In this document: piece after piece, positions 33,873 through 41,300 of the stretch | Position numbering within the stretch: the stretch's first letter is position 1 | How the letters are laid out: each line of letters begins with the position of its first letter | NCBI GenBank assembly: GCA_028874995.1 | Contig: JAPPGM010000064.1 | Coordinates: 1-59,384 of the forward strand | DNA: 59,384 nucleotides | Source of the DNA: Gemmatimonadota bacterium | GTDB taxonomy: Bacteria; Gemmatimonadota; Gemmatimonadetes; Longimicrobiales; Gaopeijiaceae | Direction: 5' to 3' | Program-made: the position numbers and the translations under genes | Notes under the pieces: generated by a model | What the model saw: the letters and a program-made list of their open reading frames with translations, nothing else | The model's database searches: none | Told to the model about the DNA's origin: nothing

Positions 33873-34903
33873 CTGCAAGGGTTACCGTGATCGGCGCGGG
33901 TGCGTGGGGTACCGCGCTGGCCAACCTGCTGGCGGATACCGGCGCCGTGGTGCGGATGTGGGCCCGGGAACCCGAGGTGGCGGAATCGGTCAGCGCCACC
34001 GGCGAGAACAAGCTCTACCTGGAAGGAGCCCGGCTGAATCCCGTCCTTGCGGTCACGAACTCGCTGGGGGAGGCCCTGGAGGGTGCGGAGGTGGTCGTGT
34101 GGGTCTGTCCGGTGCAGTATTCGGCCGCGCTGCTGGCGGAAGCCGGACCCGGCATCCCTCCGGGGGCGCTGCTGGTCTCGGCCTCGAAGGGGATCGAGGT
34201 GGCCACACTGCGCCGCATGGACGAGATCTTCGCGGAGGTGCTTCCGCGCGAACAGGCGGAGCGGCTCTGCGTCCTGTCGGGACCCAGTTTCGCGCGCGAG
34301 GTGGTCGCGGGTGCCCCGACCGCCGTGGTCGTGGCCAGCCGCGACCGTCAGGCCCGACTGAGCGCACAGGCCCTCTTCCAGACGGACCGCTTCCGGGTCT
34401 ATACCAACCCGGACGTCGTGGGGGTGGAGCTGGGTGGTGCCCTCAAGAACGTGATTGCGCTGGCCGCCGGTGTCGCCGCCGGCCTCGAGTTGGGCCACAA
34501 CGCGGTGGCCGCGCTCATGACCCGCGGACTCGCCGAGATGAGCCGGCTGGGGGTAGCCCTCGGGGCCCAACCCGAAACCTTCGCGGGTCTCGCCGGCATG
34601 GGAGACCTGGTTCTCACCTGCACGGGGGGACTGAGCCGGAACCGGACCGTCGGGGTGATGCTGGGCAGGGGCCGCACCATGGAGGAGATCATGGGCGAGG
34701 CACGGACCGTCGCGGAGGGTGTGGCCACGGTGCGGGCGGTGCACTCACTCGCGCGCAGGCTCGGCGTGGAGATGCCCGTTTCGGCCGAGGTGTATAGAAT
34801 CATTGCCGAGGGTCTTGACCCGATGGAGGCCCTCCATCGCCTGATGACCCGCGAACCCACATCGGAACACCCGGGGATGTCCGCCACCGGGGAAGGGAGC
34901 TGA
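33869..34903 (+). CDS. gpsA: GpsA, glycerol-3-phosphate dehydrogenase [NAD(P)+]
   Basis: Makes sn-glycerol-3-phosphate, the substrate of PlsY. NAD(P)-binding VTVIGAGAWGTALANLLA, the segment VSASKGIE, LSGPSFAREV, the catalytic region GVELGGALKNVIALAAG with the active-site Lys, and GMGDLVLTCTG...SRNR. 344 aa. GTG 33869 overlaps plsY; the long open frame upstream has no homology. Confidence 0.95.
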   Translation: MTARVTVIGAGAWGTALANLLADTGAVVRMWAREPEVAESVSATGENKLYLEGARLNPVLAVTNSLGEALEGAEVVVWVCPVQYSAALLAEAGPGIPPGALLVSASKGIEVATLRRMDEIFAEVLPREQAERLCVLSGPSFAREVVAGAPTAVVVASRDRQARLSAQALFQTDRFRVYTNPDVVGVELGGALKNVIALAAGVAAGLELGHNAVAALMTRGLAEMSRLGVALGAQPETFAGLAGMGDLVLTCTGGLSRNRTVGVMLGRGRTMEEIMGEARTVAEGVATVRAVHSLARRLGVEMPVSAEVYRIIAEGLDPMEALHRLMTREPTSEHPGMSATGEGS

Positions 34904-34910
34904 CCCAGCC

Positions 34911-35270
34911 TTGGAGCCGCCGATTGCCCGCAAGACCTACTACTCGATCGGCGAGGTCAGTTCCCTTACCGGACTCAAGGCCCATGTTCTCCGGTACTGG
35001 GAGTCGCAGTTCGACATGATCTCGCCGAACAAGAATCGCGGCGGCAGCCGCGTGTATCGAATGCGGGATATCGAAACCATCCTGCTGGTGAAGCACCTCC
35101 TCTACGAGAAGCGGTTCACCGTGGAGGGCGCCAAGCGGGAACTCAAGGAGATGCGGAGGGGGGGAAGGGCGGACGACGCCCGCAGGGTTCATACCGATCC
35201 GGCCGTCCTGCAGTCGATCAAGGAAGAAGTCGCCTCCCTTCGCGAAGTGCTCACCCTTCCCACCGGCTGA
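34911..35270 (+). CDS. MerR-family transcriptional regulator
   Basis: 119 aa. N-terminal winged helix of MerR type: YYSIGEVSSLTGLKAHVLRYW, then NRGGSRVYRMRDIETILLVKHLLYEKRFTVEGAKREL. No C-terminal metal or drug-binding domain, only a short helix (IKEEVASLREVLTL) for dimerisation, so it is a minimal MerR regulator of unknown signal. TTG 34911 lies eight bases after gpsA with GGAAGGGAG upstream. Target genes cannot be assigned; a role in the housekeeping operon is possible. Confidence 0.85.
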   Translation: MEPPIARKTYYSIGEVSSLTGLKAHVLRYWESQFDMISPNKNRGGSRVYRMRDIETILLVKHLLYEKRFTVEGAKRELKEMRRGGRADDARRVHTDPAVLQSIKEEVASLREVLTLPTG

Positions 35271-35288
35271 CAACCCGCGAGCCACCCT

Positions 35289-36035
35289 GTGCGCATACTC
35301 TGCACCAACGACGACGGCTATCTTTCGCCCGGAATCCGGGTACTGGCTGAAGCCGCCCACGCGATCGGACCGGTCGACATCGTGGCCCCGGACCGCGAGC
35401 GCAGCGCCGCCAGCAACTCGCTGACGCTGCACCGGCCCCTTCGCAAGCGGAAGGTTCCCGACGGGACCACCATCGTGGACGGCACTCCCACCGACTGCGT
35501 CATCCTGGCGGTGATGGAATTCCTGGACCGGCGTCCCGATCTGTGCGTCTCGGGGATCAACCACGGCCCCAACATGGGAGAGGATGTCCTCTACTCCGGA
35601 ACGGTGGCCGCCGCGATCGAGGCGACCATCCTGGGCATTCCCGCCGTCGCGTTCTCCTACGTCGGTAGCGGGATCGAGGAGGTGGAGGGGTGGCAGCCCG
35701 TGGTGAGCCGGCTGCTCGAGCAGATCCTGAAACAGGGGATCCCGGCCCACGAATTGCTCAACGTGAACCTCCCCGCCATGGATCCTTCCGACGTCCGCGG
35801 CGTTCGCGTGACCAACCTCGGGCAGCGCCGCTACTCCGACGCCATTACCCGGGCACCGGACCCCTCCGGACACGAATACTACTGGATCGGGGGCGGGTAT
35901 CCGCACTGGAACGGCGGTCCCGACTGCGACTTCCGGGCGGTGAAGGACGGGTACATCTCGGTAACGCCCCTGCACCTGGATCTGACCAGCTATCCGCGCC
36001 TCGATCACGTGCGAGGGTGGAAGCTCCGGCCTTGA
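35289..36035 (+). CDS. surE: SurE, 5'/3'-nucleotidase
   Basis: Metal-dependent nucleotide phosphatase linked to stationary-phase survival. ILCTNDDGYLSPGI at the N-terminus supplies the metal-binding Asp pair; VAPDRERSAASNSLTLH, GTPTDCV and SGINHGPNMGEDVLYSGTV are family signatures. 248 aa. GTG 35289 fits the conserved start; no clear Shine-Dalgarno is visible. It is in the same direction as merR, 18 bases apart. Confidence 0.95.
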   Translation: MRILCTNDDGYLSPGIRVLAEAAHAIGPVDIVAPDRERSAASNSLTLHRPLRKRKVPDGTTIVDGTPTDCVILAVMEFLDRRPDLCVSGINHGPNMGEDVLYSGTVAAAIEATILGIPAVAFSYVGSGIEEVEGWQPVVSRLLEQILKQGIPAHELLNVNLPAMDPSDVRGVRVTNLGQRRYSDAITRAPDPSGHEYYWIGGGYPHWNGGPDCDFRAVKDGYISVTPLHLDLTSYPRLDHVRGWKLRP

Positions 36036-36126
36036 TGGCGCGGGGGAGGCCGGAGCGAGCGGCGGCAGTTCTTCTCCCCCGGGGAGCGCGACGCTTGCGA
36101 CGCTACCGCGAAACTGCGAGGGCCCG

Positions 36127-37377
36127 ATGAGACATTGGTTCGGAAATTCCCTGCGGGGCGTGTGCATGGGTCTCGCGGACGTGATTCCCGGTGTCTCGGG
36201 CGGCACGGTGGCGCTCATCCTCGGGATCTATCCACGGCTGATCAACGCGGTCGGCAGCGTGGGCGCCGGAATGCTCGGCCGACTGCGGCTGCGTCCGTTC
36301 CGCACGCTGTTGAAGGAGGGACTCAGGGATCCCGCCCGCCTGCGCGAAGCCCCGGAGGGGACGGAGGCGGGTCACATCCTGCTCATGGGGTTTGTCCTGG
36401 CGGGTATCGTGCCGGCGATTCTGGCCGGTGCGCAGGTTCTTCCTCCGTTGCTGAGCAGCCACCCCGAGCAGATGCGGGGCCTCTTCCTGGGCCTTGTTCT
36501 GGCGTCGGTGGCGATCCCGGCACGCCAGATCGGGCGGCGCAGTCCGTCGCGCTGGATCCTCGCCTGCGTCGCCGCCCTGCTGACCGCATGGTTCGCGGGT
36601 CTGCCGGAGCCGTCCACCCGGCATGCGCAGGGATGGGTGACGCTCGAGTTCGCCGCCCCGCTCGCCGACGAAACCCGGCTCACGCCAGGCAACCTCACGC
36701 TGGAAGCTCCCGCAAGGGACGGTCGCCCGGCGATGGAATTCGGCCTTCTGCGGTCGCGCGTGGCTCCAGCCGGCGCGACATCGCTGGAGGTCGAGGTGGT
36801 CGCGCGGATGGCCGGTGCCGCGGGGAATGTTCCGTCAGCCTCGATCCGCGAGGCCGTTGCCCCGGTGGAGATTGCCGGGGTTTCGCAGCCGGCGTCGCTG
36901 ACCGGGGGCCGCGACCCGAGCCTGGCCTACGTCTTCGTGGGGGGGGCCCTGGCGGTTTCGGCCATGGTGCTGCCAGGCGTCTCGGGATCGTTCGTGCTGC
37001 TGCTGCTGGGGCTGTACCACTTCGTCATGCATTCGCTCGCGCTGACGCTGCGGGGCGACCTCGCAGGCGCTCTCGTCGTGGCGACGATGCTGGCCGCCAT
37101 GGCCTTCGGACTGCTGACGTTCACACGCATGCTGAAAGCCCTTTTCGCACGGTGGCGCGAGGCGACGCTGGCCGTGCTCGTGGGCCTCATGGTCGGATCG
37201 CTGAGGAAGCTGTGGCCCTTTGTGGAGCAGGGTGTGGACGGCGGCGAGATCATGACTTTGCCGGCCGTGGGGGATTCCGGGACGGTGACCGTCCTGGTGA
37301 TGTTCGTGGTGGGGATGGGGGCGGTGGTGGTGCTGGGCAGGGTGGGGCGGCGGGTGGGAAGTGAAGTCGACGGGTAG
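36127..37377 (+). CDS. DUF368 membrane protein, probable undecaprenyl-phosphate translocase, with inserted soluble domain
   Basis: The DUF368 family (PopT) was recently assigned to recycling of undecaprenyl phosphate across the membrane. Two inverted-repeat signatures are visible: GLADVIPGVSGGTVALILGIY near the N-terminus and AMVLPGVSGSFVLLLLGLY near residue 285. 416 aa, longer than usual: residues ~158-265 between the halves are not hydrophobic and look beta-rich (WVTLEFAAPLADETRLTPGN...). This suggests an extracytoplasmic domain inserted between the two transport repeats. ATG 36127 has GAGGG just upstream. It fits the murJ and lipid A genes by shared envelope theme. Confidence 0.82.
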   Translation: MRHWFGNSLRGVCMGLADVIPGVSGGTVALILGIYPRLINAVGSVGAGMLGRLRLRPFRTLLKEGLRDPARLREAPEGTEAGHILLMGFVLAGIVPAILAGAQVLPPLLSSHPEQMRGLFLGLVLASVAIPARQIGRRSPSRWILACVAALLTAWFAGLPEPSTRHAQGWVTLEFAAPLADETRLTPGNLTLEAPARDGRPAMEFGLLRSRVAPAGATSLEVEVVARMAGAAGNVPSASIREAVAPVEIAGVSQPASLTGGRDPSLAYVFVGGALAVSAMVLPGVSGSFVLLLLGLYHFVMHSLALTLRGDLAGALVVATMLAAMAFGLLTFTRMLKALFARWREATLAVLVGLMVGSLRKLWPFVEQGVDGGEIMTLPAVGDSGTVTVLVMFVVGMGAVVVLGRVGRRVGSEVDG

Positions 37378-37477
37378 TAGCCGTCGCAATCGTGACTCGA
37401 TGAAATGCTGTGTATACTATACTTTCCATTATGGAATGTACACGTTACATCGTAACGACTGGCGGGGAATGACGTTC
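37378..37477 (+). promoter_or_regulatory. AT-rich promoter/operator island
   Basis: A 50-bp AT-rich island inside GC-rich DNA. It contains TATACT at 37413-37418 (a good -10), a perfect inverted repeat TTCCAT-T-ATGGAA at 37424-37436, TGTACA at 37437-37442, and another perfect one CGTTAC-ATC-GTAACG at 37444-37458. GGCGGGGA at 37461-37468 is the ribosome binding site for ATG 37478. The stacked palindromes suggest one or more regulator sites. Confidence 0.45.
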
Positions 37478-38308
37478 ATGACGCACATCGACAACCGCCG
37501 CCGCATCGCTACCCTGCCCGGTCTGCTCCTCTGGCTGGGCAGCCTCTCCGCCGTGCCACCCGCCATCGCCGCCCAGCCACTCACCGGTCCCGGCCGGTTC
37601 TCTCTCACCGTCGGCGTCGCCGCCGTCCTGCCGGCCGACGTCCGCTTCGTCAACGGCGAAGACGCGGACGAAGTGGCTCTCTACGGTGACGACCAGTTCG
37701 ACACCGGTACGATCGGGGCCGGGCTCGAGTACGGCTTCGCGGCGGGCTACGGGTTCGGGGCGTTTCGCGCCCAATTGGAGCTTGGGGTCACGGGGCAATT
37801 CGCGTACGAAGGCCAATCGAACTACCCCTTGGGCGGCGCGGTGCAACCGACCGAAGCACATATGAAAGCCCGCCGACTAATGCTGTCCGGGTTCTACGGG
37901 TTCGGGGCGCGCGGCGGGATGCAACCGTGGGTGGGCACGGGACTGGGCGCGAACCGCTATCACCTCGCCGACTACATCCAACGGTTCCCCAACCCGGACG
38001 ATCCATCCGGCCACCTCCGCAGGGGATCCAACGGCGAGATACCTTACACGTCTCTTCCCCCGAGCACGGGCCACGGTTTCGCGTGGATGCTCGCCGCCGG
38101 CCTGGCCGTCCCTCTTGGCCGCGACGTGTTGCTGGACTTCGGATACCGCTACACGGACGCCGGACGCATCGGCACTGCGATCGGCGACATCGAAGTGGTC
38201 CGCTACAATGAGGACGGCAGCCGCCGACTCCTCCTGGTCACCATCAACCCAACCCTCGCCGATCTCCGCCTGCACTCCCTCACCGCGACGCTTCGCTGGC
38301 TTCGCTAG
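37478..38308 (+). CDS. Predicted outer-membrane beta-barrel protein
   Basis: 276 aa with a signal peptide (RRRIATLPGLLLWLGSLSAVPPAIA then AQ). Regular amphipathic strands follow, e.g. IGAGLEYGFAAGYGFGAFRA and MLAAGLAVPLGRDVLLDFGY, ending in LTATLRWLR. Size and pattern fit an 8-strand OmpA/OmpW-like barrel. No specific family is recognised. ATG 37478 is chosen because GGCGGGGA lies nine bases upstream; ATG 37469 is too close to it. It stands alone and converges with the LRR gene. Confidence 0.7.
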   Translation: MTHIDNRRRIATLPGLLLWLGSLSAVPPAIAAQPLTGPGRFSLTVGVAAVLPADVRFVNGEDADEVALYGDDQFDTGTIGAGLEYGFAAGYGFGAFRAQLELGVTGQFAYEGQSNYPLGGAVQPTEAHMKARRLMLSGFYGFGARGGMQPWVGTGLGANRYHLADYIQRFPNPDDPSGHLRRGSNGEIPYTSLPPSTGHGFAWMLAAGLAVPLGRDVLLDFGYRYTDAGRIGTAIGDIEVVRYNEDGSRRLLLVTINPTLADLRLHSLTATLRWLR

Positions 38309-38385
38309 CTGCCAGCATTGGAGTGTTAGGGGCAGGCGTTGAAAACGCGGAAAGGGATGGCCGGCCGGAGTGGTCAACGCTCGGG

Positions 38386-41300
38386 CTAGCGTTCCCAGGC
38401 CGTCGCGTCCGGGATCCCACGGCTGAACAGGACCTTGAAGCGCCGCCCGGCCGAAAATGCTTCCTCGGCATCAGCGTAGCTCGAGACGGTCTCCGCTTCG
38501 TCCCGCAGGATACCCCGCACGCGTCCGCTCTGCGCGTCGAGCAGAATGGCCATCGGGCGGTTGCTTTCCCGGTTGATCGTAACCGACCCCGCCGGCCCGG
38601 AGAGGGTGATGTTCGCAAGTACGCCCGCCCACTCCGGCGGAGCAGGAAGGGCGAAGGTGAACGAAGCTCTTCCGTCGCTGTCGGACACTACCGGCATGTC
38701 GAAGTTCAGCGAAAACAGCTCGCGCTCGTCAGCGTCCGTTCCGGTCACGCGATAGGGGCCGCCGGATCGCGGCATGACCGCGGGGGCGTCAATCACAAGT
38801 GACGGCTCGAGAAAAAGGCCCAGTCCGGCGTCGACACCACCCCACAACAGTATCGACCTGGCGGGGGAAGCGATGGCAGCCGATCCGTCTTCTTCTGCGG
38901 CGACGCGGTAGCTGACCATGTTCGTGAAGTTGTAGTCGCTGACCCATCGTGGGCTGCAATAGGACATCAGGGCCCCCGTGCCGGGCGGGACGAGTTCGTT
39001 GGTGCGAGGATCGAACCCCCAGGCACCGATCGAGCCGTTGCGGTGGGGGAACGAAGGATCCGGGCCGCCCGCCCCACCGCACGGTGCATGCGTGAGATTC
39101 AGGTTGTGTCCGGCTTCGTGAGCGATGACGGACGGGATGGGTTTCGAGGCCTGCGATCGTCCGCCAAGGAACGCAACGCCGCGAACCGAGCTCGGTTCCG
39201 ACATGGGAACGAGACCGAGGTAGTAGCCGTCGCCGCCCTCCATGATGCGAATCGCCTCGGTCATGTCGAGCACGCTGTAGGGGTGAACGCTGGAAGCCGA
39301 TACGGGCTCGTGTACGTCCACTTCCAGATCGGCTATCGGCAGCAGGGAGTTCAGGTCCCAGAGCAACTCCGATTCCGGATTCAGGCCCCGCGTCGTATCA
39401 AGCAGCGAGGAATCCGGATCTGAAGCCAGCAGGAACGGGATGACGGTAAGGTCGAACGGGGGCACCGCGCGCACACCGACTTCGGAACGGCCCGTAGGCG
39501 GAATTCGGGCCGTTATGCCCAGGTCGGGATCGAGTGTCGAGTCGGGGTCGATTTCGACGACCATCTCCAAACCGGGCTGTATCACCGAGTCGGGGATCTC
39601 CGCGTTGGCCGACATGGACAGGTCGCCTTCCACGATTTCGGTGGGAACGGCTGCCGGTCCGCCCGGGATGTCCGCGACGTGCACCTCGGTTCCATCGAGG
39701 TAGAACCGGGCTCGCACCAGGGGCATGCTCACACCGGCGGCGCTTCCGGACTTGACGAATACGCGCAGCAGCGCGCCCTCACCGGCTACCAGCGGGACCG
39801 GGAACCCGTGGGACTGGACGGCCTGCGTGAGGTACGCGATCGACCCTTCCTCGCCGCCGCAAAGGGCGATGCGGCGCCTCTCGATTCCTCGCAACCATTC
39901 GAGCAGGGCCGGAGTTCGCGGCATGCACAGTTGCGTGCCGCCGAGGAGCATCCGGTCAAGCCGCGTGAGATCGGCCACAGTCGCGGGAAGCGTGCCCCGC
40001 ATGCCGGAGTTGTGCGACAGGTCGAAGTTCCGCAGACCTGTCAGGCTGCCAAGCTCCGCCGGAATCCCTCCCGTCAGGGTGTTGCGCGCAAGATAGAGTA
40101 CCTCCAGGGCCGCCAGATTGCCGATCTCCCGCGGGATGGTGCCGGTCAGTTCATTCCGGTCGAGGACCAGGCTCGTCAGTCGACTGAGCCTGCCGATTTC
40201 GGGTGGTATTCGGCCGGAGAGCCGATTCGAGTGAAGCCTCAATCCTTTCAGGGCGGCCAGGCCGCCGAGGCTGGGCGGGATCGCTCCGGACAGGGCGTTC
40301 CTATGGGCCCCAAAGTGTTCGAGCGCGGCCAGCCGGCCGAGTTCGGGCGGAATGGGACCGGTAAGCACATTGTCAAACAGCGCAAGCACTCCAAGGCTCG
40401 AGAGGTTGCCGAATTCAGGGGGAATCCCGCCGGTCAGGGAATTGCCGTACAGGCTGAGTACGCTCAGGCGGGAAAGGTTGCCGAGTTCGGAGGGAATGCG
40501 GCCGGTCAGACCCGTGTTGTTCAAGCGCAGTTCCGTAAGGTTGGCCAGGCGTCCCAAATCGGGCGGAATCGATCCTCCCAGACCGCGGTTGGACGCGATG
40601 TCGAGCCATGTCAACGCGGTCAGGTTGCCCAATTCGCGCGGGATACCGCCCCTGAGATCGTTGAAGGAGAGGCTCAGGTGGACCAGCTTCGCCAGGTGGC
40701 CGAGGGCGGCAGGGGTCCGTCCCGTGAGGGCGTTGTCCTGCAGACGCAGGGATCCGAGTTCCGTGAGGTGGCCGAGTTCCGCGGGGATCCTGCCCGCCAG
40801 GTTGTTCGAACCGAGGCTCAGGCGGGTCACGCGGCCCTCTTCATCGACGTTGACTCCATGCCAGTCGCCGAGCGGCCGGTTTGTCATCCATCCACTGTTG
40901 GTCGCCCAGTTGTCGCCGTCGGTCGCTTCGTAGAACACCTCCAGAACCGTACGATCCGAGAGCGGAGCACATTCCACACCCGTGCCCTGGTGATCCGCGA
41001 TGGAGTTCAACCATTCACGGAAGTACGGATCCGGAGGCGTGCACAACTCCGTGCCGGAATAGTCGAATTCGCGCAGCTCCAGTTGCATGAACTCGAGCGG
41101 CACCGGGCCGAAAAGGTCGTTGTCGGCGATCCTCAGCTCGGTGAGATCCGCCAGTTCCGACAGCTCGGGTCCAATGGTGCCCTCAAGTCCGTTGTCGGTC
41201 AGACCAAGTTGCCGCACCCGGCCGAGAGAGTCGGTCTCCACTCCGTGCCATGCGCTCAGGGGCTGCCCTCCGAGCCAACCATCCGAGTTCGTCCAGCCGG

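Noticed and set aside
31830-33878. 682-codon minus-strand frame
   Set aside because: Antisense to der and plsY; no recognised motif, while the plus strand has intact GTPase motifs.
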